The notes under the pieces were generated by a model, which worked only from the letters and a program-made list of their open reading frames with translations, was not told where the DNA came from and searched no databases. This document shows, piece after piece, positions 1 to 6,367 of a stretch of 12,614 nucleotides of DNA. The position numbers and the translations under genes were made by a program. Source of the DNA: Lachnospiraceae bacterium (GTDB lineage Bacteria; Bacillota; Clostridia; Lachnospirales; Lachnospiraceae); NCBI GenBank assembly GCA_017615375.1, contig JAGAAH010000162.1, positions 1-12,614 of the forward strand. Direction: 5' to 3'. Each line of letters opens with the position of its first letter. Within the stretch, counting starts at the first letter, position 1.

Positions 1-7
1 GGGAAAG

Positions 8-38
8 AAAAAAACCGGGACCATGTGATCCCGGGGTT
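8..38 (-). terminator. Intrinsic terminator of the rplM-rpsI operon
   Basis: Read on the minus strand, an 8-bp stem (CCGGGATC / GGTCCCGG, with one G-U pair) closes a 4-nt loop (ACAT) and is followed directly by seven T residues (positions 14 to 8). It lies about 25 bases after the rpsI stop codon. This is a textbook rho-independent terminator and marks the end of the ribosomal protein transcript. The A-run on the other side of the stem is short, so it probably acts mainly in this one direction. Confidence 0.9.
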
Positions 39-59
39 TTGGCATTTTCGCTATATTGA

Positions 60-470
60 TTATCTCTTTGAGAACTGAGGAGCACGACGAGCTGCCTTTA
101 AGCCGTACTTCTTTCTTTCTTTCATTCTTGGATCTCTTGTTAAGAATCCTGCCTTCTTTAATGTTGGTCTGAACTCATCAGAATCAACCTTAAGTAAAGC
201 TCTTGCGATACCGTGACGAACTGCACCGGCCTGACCTGTTGTGCCGCCGCCGCGAACGTTAACGATTACATCGTACTTATCAAGTGTATCTGTTGCAACG
301 AGTGGCTGACGAACGATAACCTTTAAGGTCTCAAGTCCGAAATACTCGTCGATATCTCTCTTGTTGATTGTGATCTTACCCTTACCAGGTACTAAGTTTA
401 CTCTTGCAACGGAACTTTTTCTTCTACCTGTTCCATAATACTTTGTTGCTGATTTAGCTGCCTTTGCCAC
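60..470 (-). CDS. rpsI: 30S ribosomal protein S9
   Basis: Small-subunit ribosomal protein whose C-terminal tail reaches the P-site tRNA in the 30S particle. The 136-residue product has the family hallmarks: the [14 protein letters not shown] start region (residues 11-24), the central [20 protein letters not shown] block (about 73-92) and the basic C-terminal end RRAPQFSKR, whose last arginine is the residue expected near tRNA. Length is normal for bacterial S9. The start codon is GTG (468-470), chosen because a strong AGGAGG (480-485) lies 9 nt upstream and the reading [18 protein letters not shown] fits the family. It follows rplM after 17 bp, the almost universal L13-S9 pair, and a strong terminator follows. 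Expression is expected to follow the rplM promoter and leader. Confidence 0.98.
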   Translation of the reverse strand: MAKAAKSATKYYGTGRRKSSVARVNLVPGKGKITINKRDIDEYFGLETLKVIVRQPLVATDTLDKYDVIVNVRGGGTTGQAGAVRHGIARALLKVDSDEFRPTLKKAGFLTRDPRMKERKKYGLKAARRAPQFSKR

Positions 471-487
471 TTTATCTTACCTCCTAA

Positions 488-916
488 TTAAAATGTCAAA
501 GCTTCAGGCTTCTGAGCCTCATGCTTGTGATCCGGTCCTGCATAAACGAATAACTTCTTGTACATATCTCTTCCGAGAGGTCCCTTTGGAAGCATTCCCT
601 TAACAGCGAACTCAAGTACTCTTTCCGGATGCTTGTCTAACATTTCCTTTAAAGAAGTCTCTCTAACACCACCAACATAATCTGAATGCTGGAAGTATAC
701 CTTCTGGTTCATCTTCTTACCTGTAACCTTAATCTTCTCAGCGTTAACGATGATTACATAATCACCTGTATCAACGTTAGGTGTGAAGATAGGCTTATTC
801 TTACCTCTTAATACCTTTGCTACTTCGGATGCTAAGCGTCCTAATGTATATCCTGTAGCGTCAACTACATACCACTTTCTTTCAATCTCTGCCGGCTTTG
901 CAACATAAGTTCTCAT
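488..916 (-). CDS. rplM: 50S ribosomal protein L13
   Basis: Large-subunit ribosomal protein and early assembly protein that binds 23S rRNA. The 142-residue product carries the family signature: [19 protein letters not shown] (residues 15-33), the [12 protein letters not shown] segment (about 72-83) and the [20 protein letters not shown] block (about 108-127). Length is typical. The ATG at 914-916 is preceded by GGAGGG (925-930) at a good distance. It is the first gene of a two-gene operon with rpsI and sits behind a consensus promoter with a leader of about 160 nt. Such a leader suggests autogenous control by L13, which is known in Firmicutes, although I cannot match the exact Rfam consensus by eye. 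Confidence 0.98.
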   Translation of the reverse strand: MRTYVAKPAEIERKWYVVDATGYTLGRLASEVAKVLRGKNKPIFTPNVDTGDYVIIVNAEKIKVTGKKMNQKVYFQHSDYVGGVRETSLKEMLDKHPERVLEFAVKGMLPKGPLGRDMYKKLFVYAGPDHKHEAQKPEALTF

Positions 917-1075
917 GAAAGTTACCCTCCTATTTTGTTATTATTACTAAATCTCATTGTCCCGATTAAACTCGATGGAAATGTCCGAAACCATCAAATC
1001 TACTTAAGGACCTTGTCTATCTATAATAAGCGCGCGCTCGGGGCTAATCAAGCACACGTCTACTTCACGTCAGAC
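917..1075 (-). promoter_or_regulatory. rplM 5' leader, possible L13 autoregulatory RNA
   Basis: The transcript predicted from the promoter just upstream begins near 1075 and has about 158 nt before the rplM ATG. Two visible helices suggest an ordered fold. A local hairpin TTGATGG / CCATCGA (about 973-996) encloses a 10-nt loop. A longer-range pairing of CCCGA (about 1042) with TCGGG (about 962), extended by ATT/AAT, encloses that hairpin. A GTCT/AGAC hairpin lies close to the 5' end and a self-complementary AGCGCGCGCT follows the CCCCG segment. L13 leaders are known in Firmicutes, so an L13-binding regulatory RNA is the natural guess. That assignment rests on position and on these helices only. 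Confidence 0.45.
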
Positions 1076-1081
1076 TAATAC

Positions 1082-1110
1082 ATTATAGTACACGAATCCT
1101 AGTGTGTCAA
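1082..1110 (-). promoter_or_regulatory. Sigma-A promoter of rplM-rpsI
   Basis: On the minus strand TTGACA (1110-1105) and TATAAT (1087-1082) are separated by exactly 17 bp, a perfect match to the housekeeping consensus in both boxes. The expected start is near 1075. An A/T-rich stretch lies upstream of the -35 box. This is the strongest promoter in the window, fitting ribosomal protein genes. Confidence 0.92.
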
Positions 1111-1135
1111 TATTTATTTAATACTTTTTCTCACC

Positions 1136-1215
1136 TAGGGACGGACCTTTTAACAATTTAATTATGAAAAGGACGGTACTTTTTGTTCAAAATTGTGTGA
1201 AAAAGACCGTCCCTA
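1136..1215. repeat. 80-bp GGGACGG-type inverted repeat (REP/MITE-like)
   Basis: The ends TAGGGACGG (1136-1144) and CCGTCCCTA (1207-1215) are perfect 9-bp inverted copies. Complementarity continues imperfectly inwards: CCTTTT then AACAATTT on the left, against AAATTGTGTG then AAAAAG on the right. A third copy of the core, AAAAGGACGG (1167-1176), lies inside. The element fills the gap between truA and the rplM promoter, and its outer TAG is the truA stop codon. From memory, short palindromes with GGGACGG cores recur in many clostridial genomes, some beside IS200-like (REP-associated) transposases; that link is inference. Only one copy is visible in this window. Confidence 0.6.
1167..1212 (-). 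terminator. Probable terminator of the ecf-truA operon inside the GGGACGG repeat
   Basis: On the minus strand GGACGGT followed by CTTTTT (1212-1200) pairs with AAAAAG and ACCGTCC (1184-1171), with a one-base bulge, a 15-nt loop and then TTTTC (1170-1166). The stem has 13 pairs and starts just behind the truA stop codon. The T-run is short (four), so strength is uncertain, but it is the only terminator-like structure between truA and the rplM promoter. The repeat element may have been recruited for this role. Confidence 0.5.
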
Positions 1216-1950
1216 TATATATTCGATTGAAATTAGGACGAGGCCTTGCGGCGGAGCCGTAGGACCTGCCGCCTCACGGTCGCGGGCATCTATGATTGCA
1301 GGAATGTCGGAAGGTGTAAGGTCATGTGACCCCACCTTAAGAAGCGTACCTGCAATTATGCGCACCATATTGTATAAAAATCCGTTACCGGTAATGCGTA
1401 AGGTAATCAAATCCCCATCTCGTGTTACCGAGCAATCGTATATCGTTCGTACCCTTGTGGTTACCTGCGCTTTTACCGCAGAAAAGCTCGTAAAATCATG
1501 TTCGCCGATGAAGCACTTGGCTGCCTCGTTCATAGCATGAACATCAAGCTCATAGTAATATGGATACGTAAAGTTCTTTAATAACGGGTCCGGAAACTTG
1601 CGATTCAAAATTCTATACTCATACGTCTTAATTGACGATGCGTATCTGGGATGAAAATCTTCCGAAACCTCGCATGAATCCTGGATTATTATATCGGAAG
1701 GCAAGCGCTGATTAAGAGCATATGCAAACTTATCCGCATCCATACGCATCTCGGTATCAAATACCGCAACATTCATAAGCGCATGCACGCCGGCATCCGT
1801 TCTGCTTGCGCCTATTACCTTAACTTCTTCACCGCAAAGGTCGGTAAGCGCCTTATTAAGCTCCTCTTCTATGGTAACCGCATTCGGCTGAATCTGAAAT
1901 CCCGAATAATTCGTGCCGTCATACGATACGATAAGTTTGATTCTTCTCAA
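1213..1950 (-). CDS. truA: tRNA pseudouridine(38-40) synthase TruA
   Basis: Isomerises uridine to pseudouridine at positions 38-40 of the tRNA anticodon stem. The 245-residue product is of usual length. It shows the N-terminal IKLIVSYDGTNYSGFQIQP segment (residues 4-22) and the catalytic motif GASRTDAGVHA with nucleophile Asp52 (47-57). Near the C-terminus, GNGFLYNMVRIIAGTLLKVG (about 193-212) is typical of the family. The start is TTG (1948-1950), 10 bp behind the ecfT stop, with AGGTG (1958-1962) overlapping that stop, so translational coupling to ecfT is likely. The order ecfA1-ecfA2-ecfT-truA-rplM-rpsI matches Bacillus and many other Firmicutes. The stop codon is TAG and coincides with the end of the 80-bp inverted repeat. 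Confidence 0.97.
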   Translation of the reverse strand: MRRIKLIVSYDGTNYSGFQIQPNAVTIEEELNKALTDLCGEEVKVIGASRTDAGVHALMNVAVFDTEMRMDADKFAYALNQRLPSDIIIQDSCEVSEDFHPRYASSIKTYEYRILNRKFPDPLLKNFTYPYYYELDVHAMNEAAKCFIGEHDFTSFSAVKAQVTTRVRTIYDCSVTRDGDLITLRITGNGFLYNMVRIIAGTLLKVGSHDLTPSDIPAIIDARDREAAGPTAPPQGLVLISIEYI

Positions 1951-1960
1951 TATAAGTCAC

Positions 1961-2761
1961 CTAAAACAAAACTCTCAAAACAATCATCAAAGCCATATAT
2001 GCAAGTAAAATAAGATATGCTATCCGGTCTCTTGCGCAATACCTAAGCGGTTTCATTCTGGTTCTTCCTTCGCCACCGTTGTAGCATCTTGCTTCCATTG
2101 CCATAGCAAGGTCTCCCGCACGACGCCATGCCGATACGAATAACGGCACCAGAAGCGGTACCATGCTCTTAGCCTTCTTAATAATGTTGCCGCTCTCAAA
2201 ATCGGCTCCACGGGCCATTTGCGCTTTCATAATCTTATCTGCTTCTTCAATAAGAATCGGAATGAATCGAAGCGCAATGGACATCATCATCGATATCTCA
2301 TGAACCGGAACTTTTATCTTATTAAGAAAACCAAGTCCCGTTTCCATACCGTCCGTAAGTCTCGTCGGAGTCGTTGTAAGCGTCATAAGGCTCGTTCCGA
2401 TTACAAGATATATAAGTCTTGTCATCATATATGCGGTGTTATATATACCCTGCTTCGATATCGCTATAAATTTCCATTCAAATACCGGTGCTCCCGGTGT
2501 CAAAAACAGGTTTACAAATCCTGTTAACACAAGGATTAAAACAATCGCTTTTAATCCCTTAACCATGTACTTAAAAGGCACTTTGCTAAGCGCTATGCAA
2601 AGAACTATAAACGCCGTCATAAGCACGAAACCGGGTATATTCCTGAATATAAAGACAGAGATTACATAGGCAAAAGTTCCAAGTAACTTAACTCTCGGGT
2701 CAAGCTCATGGATTACCGAATCAGCCTGATAATACTGTCCAATGGTAATATCTCGTAACAA
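1961..2761 (-). CDS. ecfT: Energy-coupling factor transporter transmembrane protein EcfT
   Basis: Membrane coupling subunit of a group II ECF vitamin transporter. It connects the two ATPases EcfA1 and EcfA2 to exchangeable substrate-binding S-components. The 266-residue product has several strongly hydrophobic segments (about residues 26-60, 71-88, 108-130, 155-172 and 246-264). It also carries the two family-defining Ala-Arg-Gly-type motifs in the coupling helices, MARGADF (182-188) and EARCYNGG (223-230). I take TTG (2759-2761) as the start because it follows an AGG-rich ribosome site that overlaps the ecfA2 stop codon; the two genes are separated by only 6 bp. It is followed 10 bp later by truA. 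Expected partners are EcfA1 and EcfA2 upstream and RibU encoded at 10393-11007. Confidence 0.96.
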   Translation of the reverse strand: MLRDITIGQYYQADSVIHELDPRVKLLGTFAYVISVFIFRNIPGFVLMTAFIVLCIALSKVPFKYMVKGLKAIVLILVLTGFVNLFLTPGAPVFEWKFIAISKQGIYNTAYMMTRLIYLVIGTSLMTLTTTPTRLTDGMETGLGFLNKIKVPVHEISMMMSIALRFIPILIEEADKIMKAQMARGADFESGNIIKKAKSMVPLLVPLFVSAWRRAGDLAMAMEARCYNGGEGRTRMKPLRYCARDRIAYLILLAYMALMIVLRVLF

Positions 2762-2767
2762 AAGTTC

Positions 2768-3622
2768 CTACCTTGCCTTTCTTAAGCACGTTAAAATCGT
2801 ATTCTTTGCTTCTTCAACCGTTGTTGCATCCTCATCCACATCAAACCCTTTATTCTTAAGGTCATGCATAAGGTATGTAACCTGCGGTGCAGAAAGTCCC
2901 ATCTTCTGAAGCTCCACGTAATTCTTAAATACTTCTCGCGGAGTTCCGTCATATGCCACACGTCCGTCATCCATTACAATCAATCTGTCCACATACTTTG
3001 CCACATCCTCCATGGAATGTGAAACCAGGATAACGGTCATGTTCTGTTCTTTATGTAATCTCGATATCTCATCGAGAATTTCATCTCTTCCTTGCGGATC
3101 AAGTCCCGCAGTAGGCTCATCCAATATAAGTACTTCCGGCTTCATTGCAAGTACGCCCGCAATTGCGACTCGACGCTTTTGACCGCCGGATAATTCAAAC
3201 GGTGACTGATAATATAATTCCTTCGGAAGCTTAACATTACCCAAGGCTTCCAAGGCACGCAATCCCGCATCTTTAGAAGACAATCCCTGATTCTTCGGTC
3301 CAAAGCACACGTCTTCGAATATGGTTGTCTCGAAAAGCTGATACTCCGGATATTGGAACACAAGTCCGACCTTAGATCGAAGCTCTTTTCTCGAGAAATC
3401 CTTATCGTTGATATCGCGTCCGTTATAATAGATTTCTCCGGAAGCAGGCTTTAAAAGTCCGTTAAGGTGCTGTATAAGCGTAGACTTACCCGAACCCGTA
3501 TGTCCTATGATTCCCAAGAATTCACCGTCTTTAATTTGCAAATTGATGTCTTTTAACGCATGCTGCGAAATATTGGTTCCTTCGCTGTATACGAAATCGA
3601 CGTGATTTACGATAATTGACAT
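2768..3622 (-). CDS. ecfA2: Energy-coupling factor transporter ATP-binding protein EcfA2
   Basis: One of the two ATPases that power the shared ECF vitamin transporter. The 284-residue product has Walker A GHTGSGKST (residues 40-48), Q-loop FQYPEYQLFE (89-98, Gln90), signature LSGGQKRR (144-151), Walker B VLILDEP with catalytic Glu169, and the switch His202 in VSHSMED. The FQYPEYQLFE form of the Q-loop is characteristic of EcfA2 rather than EcfA1. The ATG (3620-3622) lies inside the end of ecfA1, a 16-bp overlap, and a GAGGAG site precedes it, so the ATPases are translated in a coupled way, consistent with their 1:1 use as a heterodimer. The C-terminal part carries the usual ECF-specific extension. 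Confidence 0.96.
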   Translation of the reverse strand: MSIIVNHVDFVYSEGTNISQHALKDINLQIKDGEFLGIIGHTGSGKSTLIQHLNGLLKPASGEIYYNGRDINDKDFSRKELRSKVGLVFQYPEYQLFETTIFEDVCFGPKNQGLSSKDAGLRALEALGNVKLPKELYYQSPFELSGGQKRRVAIAGVLAMKPEVLILDEPTAGLDPQGRDEILDEISRLHKEQNMTVILVSHSMEDVAKYVDRLIVMDDGRVAYDGTPREVFKNYVELQKMGLSAPQVTYLMHDLKNKGFDVDEDATTVEEAKNTILTCLRKAR

Positions 3623-4458
3623 AATATGTGTAAAAGCTCCTCTTCCGTAAGAACGCCGTCCGGTATATTAAGTCCGGCTTCTTTAAGCTCATGTGCCAGT
3701 AATGTAATCTGCGGAACATCTAAGTGATGCTCTTTTAATGTCTTAATATCCGAGAATATCTGTCTCGGAGTACCCTGCATCACTATCTTACCATGATCCA
3801 TAACGAATACTTTATCCGCATTAACTACTTCTTCCATATAATGCGTAATAAGAATTATGGTTATTCCTTCTTTTTTGTTTAATTCCGTAATCGTATCTAT
3901 TACCTCACGACGGCCTACAGGATCAAGCATTGCTGTAGGTTCATCCAGGATAATGCATTTAGGGCGCATCGCAATAACGCCTGCGATTGCAACGCGCTGC
4001 TTCTGTCCGCCGGATAACTTATTCGGCGAATGATTACGATACTTCTCCATATGTACCGCGGATAAAGCATTATCAACTCTCGTCCAGATTTCCGATGTAG
4101 GAATGCCGATATTCTCCGGGCCAAATCCTATATCCTCTTCAACGATTCCCGCGATTATCTGGTTATCAGGATTCTGGAACACCATTCCTGCAGCCTGTCT
4201 AATCTCCCAAAGCTTCTCTTCGTCCTTGGTATCCTTACCGTCAACCCACATGGTTCCGTCGGACGGAGACAAGATAACATTCATGTGCTTCGCAAGGGTA
4301 GACTTACCCGATCCGTTATGACCTAAGATTGCGATAAAATCGCCCTCCGCAATGTCAAGATCGACGCCGTCAAGCGCCGTCTCGATGCTGTCCACGTTAC
4401 CTTCGTCATCACGGTGTATATATTCATGTGTAAGTTTTAATGCCTTAATAATGCTCAT
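3607..4458 (-). CDS. ecfA1: Energy-coupling factor transporter ATP-binding protein EcfA1
   Basis: Second ATPase of the ECF module. From the ATG at 4456-4458 it has 283 residues, the normal length. Walker A GHNGSGKST is at 46-54, Q-loop FQNPDNQ at 94-100 (Gln95), signature LSGGQKQR at 148-155, Walker B ILDEP with Glu173, and switch His206. The reading frame stays open for 93 more codons upstream, to an ATG at 4737, but that stretch lies wholly inside the large palindrome, resembles no ABC N-terminus, and would make the protein far too long. The chosen start begins MSIIKALKLTHEY, as expected for the family, and has TTGGAGA (about 4463-4469) at good spacing. I see no convincing promoter directly in front; transcription may read through from trmL across the palindrome or start within it. 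Confidence 0.95.
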   Translation of the reverse strand: MSIIKALKLTHEYIHRDDEGNVDSIETALDGVDLDIAEGDFIAILGHNGSGKSTLAKHMNVILSPSDGTMWVDGKDTKDEEKLWEIRQAAGMVFQNPDNQIIAGIVEEDIGFGPENIGIPTSEIWTRVDNALSAVHMEKYRNHSPNKLSGGQKQRVAIAGVIAMRPKCIILDEPTAMLDPVGRREVIDTITELNKKEGITIILITHYMEEVVNADKVFVMDHGKIVMQGTPRQIFSDIKTLKEHHLDVPQITLLAHELKEAGLNIPDGVLTEEELLHILCQLS

Positions 4459-4492
4459 TCGTTTCTCCAAATTATTATCATCTGACAATAGG

Positions 4493-4857
4493 GTATATAT
4501 TTTACTCACGGGCTTATATAATATGACACTTTTACTTGGACACGCTCTCGCTAAATGGTCCCTCGTTGCGTTACATAAAGTGCTACTCGTAAACTCGTAC
4601 CACTTAAGTAACGACGGGTCCCAATTGTCCTCGTAATAAGTGCATATTATATGCGCCCTGTTTACGATAACACTATATTGGTTCATAGAACAGGCCTGAA
4701 GAATTATGCATTTATCGGACGGGTAATTTGACGCCATCGTTACTTAAGTGGTGCAAACGAAGTGCAGCAGCACTTTATGTAACGTGATGAGCGGCAACTT
4801 AGTGCAAACGTGCCCGGACGAAAATGTCATAATTTGAAGGCCGTACGTTATATATAC
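4493..4857. repeat. 365-bp imperfect palindrome filling the trmL-ecfA1 gap
   Basis: This gene-free stretch folds back on itself almost end to end around a centre near 4675. Outer tips: GTATATAT (4493-4500) with ATATATAC (4850-4857). Perfect blocks: CGTTACATAAAGTGCT (4569-4584) with its complement at 4769-4784; CCACTTAAGTAACGA (4600-4614) with its complement at 4737-4751; CCTGTT (4657-4662) with AACAGG (4689-4694). Between the tips and the first block, 45 of 63 aligned positions (4522-4584 against 4831-4769) match by hand count, and 15 of the 18 differences are transitions. The centres of the paired blocks agree within about 1.5 bp, so the arms have hardly any net indels. Its right end touches the trmL stop codon. 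It could be a foldback or MITE-like element, a long structured RNA or a decayed inverted duplication. I recognise no known family. Confidence 0.85.
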
Positions 4858-5358
4858 TTATTCAATATAATCTGCAAACTTCGTGAGGTGCCCCTCCGTG
4901 TTCATGCCGGCAAACCCTTGCTGACGCAGCGCCTCATACGCAATAACCGCAACAGAATTGGAAAGATTAAGTGACCTCTCCTGTCCCATCATAGGAATAC
5001 GAATGCACTCATCCTTATGATGCGCCAAGATAGACTCCGGAATACCCGCGCTTTCCTTACCGAACATTACATAAGCACCATCCGGAAACTCAACATCCGC
5101 ATAAATATTCTTGCCCTTAGTCGTAGCATAATACATCTTGATATTCGGATTCTTCGCCAAAAAATCCTCATAGCAATCATACTTCGTTACATCAAGACGC
5201 GGCCAGTAATCAAGACCTGCCCGCTTAACCTGCTTCTCATCTATAGAAAATCCCATCGGCTCAATCAGATGGAGTCTGCATCCCGTTGCCACGCAGGTCC
5301 TGCCGATAGCTCCCGTATTAAATGGAATCTCCGGCTCAAGTAAAACTATATTAATCAT
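4858..5358 (-). CDS. trmL: tRNA (cytidine/uridine(34)-2'-O)-methyltransferase TrmL
   Basis: SPOUT-class methyltransferase that uses S-adenosylmethionine to methylate the 2'-O of the wobble nucleotide of tRNA(Leu) isoacceptors. The 166-residue product fits the compact YibK/CspR type. Motif 1 EPEIPFNTGAIGRT is at residues 8-21, motif 2 FGKESAGIP at 99-107, and motif 3 IPMMGQERSLNLSNSVAV at 121-138. The last two form the trefoil knot that binds the cofactor. The ATG (5356-5358) overlaps the TGA of the upstream AIR-synthase-like gene in an ATGA junction, so translation is coupled. It is the last gene of the VanW operon. The stop codon (4858-4860) is immediately followed by the 365-bp palindrome. 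Confidence 0.95.
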   Translation of the reverse strand: MINIVLLEPEIPFNTGAIGRTCVATGCRLHLIEPMGFSIDEKQVKRAGLDYWPRLDVTKYDCYEDFLAKNPNIKMYYATTKGKNIYADVEFPDGAYVMFGKESAGIPESILAHHKDECIRIPMMGQERSLNLSNSVAVIAYEALRQQGFAGMNTEGHLTKFADYIE

Positions 5359-6344
5359 TTTCCTACCACCTTATATAATTCGTCCGACTTAGGTGGCTCT
5401 AAGAATCTTTTCTCTTCACCGTTAAGTAAAAGTCTGTCGTTACCGCGAACAGCCTTACCTATTACGGTAGCTTCAATACCATGGCGCTTTAATTCCATGG
5501 AAAGTCCCACTCCGTCACGAGCTGCCATAAGCATTGACCCCGACGATATAAGCTCATAAGGACTTATTCCGAAGAATTCGCATATCTCTATGGTCTCCTG
5601 CTTTACAGGAATACTCTTAACGTCTATATTTAAGCCAACATCCGAGGCTTCACCCATCTCCCAGAGAGCCCCGAATATTCCGCCTTCGGTCACATCATGC
5701 ATTGCGGATACACCATACTTTACGGCAATCTTGGAATCTTCCACAACGCTTATATACTTATCAAAATCTGCTGCGTCATCTATCATCTTGGCAGAAAAAC
5801 GAGTAAGTAACTCCTCGCGCTTTTCCTTTGCTATGATGGACGTACCCTCAAGTCCGATCCATTTGGTAACAAGAATATCCATACCCGGACGTGCGCCCGA
5901 AGTCTTAACTATGTTATTCTTATCAACCTTACCGACACCTGTCACGGATACGACTACCTGATTAACAACATTGGTAATCTCCGTGTGTCCTCCAAGGATT
6001 TCCATATTGCACTTTTTACACTCGGCTTCAACATCTGCCATTATGCCTTTTAATTCTTCTTCGGTAACACTTTCCGGCAAAAGCATTGTAAGCATAATTC
6101 CCACGGGCTCTGCTCCCGCAGATGCAAGGTCGTTTGCAGTAATTAACGCTGCCAATTTACCGATATCATGCACGGTTCCCGTTATAGGGTCCGTAGACAT
6201 GACAAATACCTCATCCCCCGAAAGAGACAAGGCAGTGCAATCTTCACCGACAGCCGCGGAGAGAATAACCTCCTCGCGGCGTCGTCCTATTTGTCCAAGT
6301 ACTGAGCGCTTAAGCACGTTCTCCGGTACTTTACCGATCTTCAT
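5355..6344 (-). CDS. AIR synthase-related protein (HypE-like)
   Basis: Member of the PurM/HypE/SelD/ThiL fold family of ATP-dependent enzymes. The 329-residue product shows the N-terminal ATP/Mg segment with VGEDCTAL (residues 32-39), MSTDPITGT (49-57), NDLASAGAEP (71-80) and GGHTE (118-122). The C-terminal AIRS_C domain contains MHDVTEGGIFGALWEMGEAS and ISSGSMLMA. The layout is closest to HypE, the hydrogenase maturation factor that dehydrates carbamoyl to cyano on a C-terminal PRxC cysteine. Here the tail ends LYKVVGK with no cysteine, so the HypE reaction in its known form should not be possible. No hypF, hypC or hydrogenase gene is in the window. AGAGGT lies just upstream of the ATG; the VanW gene ends 23 bp before it and trmL overlaps its end. 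The true substrate is unknown. Confidence 0.85.
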   Translation of the reverse strand: MKIGKVPENVLKRSVLGQIGRRREEVILSAAVGEDCTALSLSGDEVFVMSTDPITGTVHDIGKLAALITANDLASAGAEPVGIMLTMLLPESVTEEELKGIMADVEAECKKCNMEILGGHTEITNVVNQVVVSVTGVGKVDKNNIVKTSGARPGMDILVTKWIGLEGTSIIAKEKREELLTRFSAKMIDDAADFDKYISVVEDSKIAVKYGVSAMHDVTEGGIFGALWEMGEASDVGLNIDVKSIPVKQETIEICEFFGISPYELISSGSMLMAARDGVGLSMELKRHGIEATVIGKAVRGNDRLLLNGEEKRFLEPPKSDELYKVVGK

Positions 6345-6367
6345 ATATGTACCTCTTAAATAACGAA

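Noticed and set aside
1136..1215. Three GGACGG cores as a CRISPR-like array
   Set aside because: The copies are in mixed orientation, short and unevenly spaced, with no cas genes; an inverted-repeat element explains them.
4352..4636. Plus-strand frame of 94 codons across the ecfA1 start and the palindrome
   Set aside because: It overlaps the confident antisense gene ecfA1, has no ribosome site and does not read like a protein.
4646..4651. Perfect TATAAT on the minus strand inside the palindrome as an ecfA1 promoter
   Set aside because: No acceptable -35 box is found 16-18 bp upstream, and the hexamer is part of a self-complementary GCATATAATATGC; chance is likely in this A/T-rich part.
4459..4737. 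93-codon N-terminal extension of ecfA1 up to an ATG at 4737
   Set aside because: It runs through the palindrome, has no family resemblance, and a well-placed ribosome site and family-like N-terminus exist at 4458.
5355..6344. Calling the AIR-synthase-like gene hypE
   Set aside because: The C-terminal PRxC cysteine needed for the HypE reaction is missing and no hyp genes are near.
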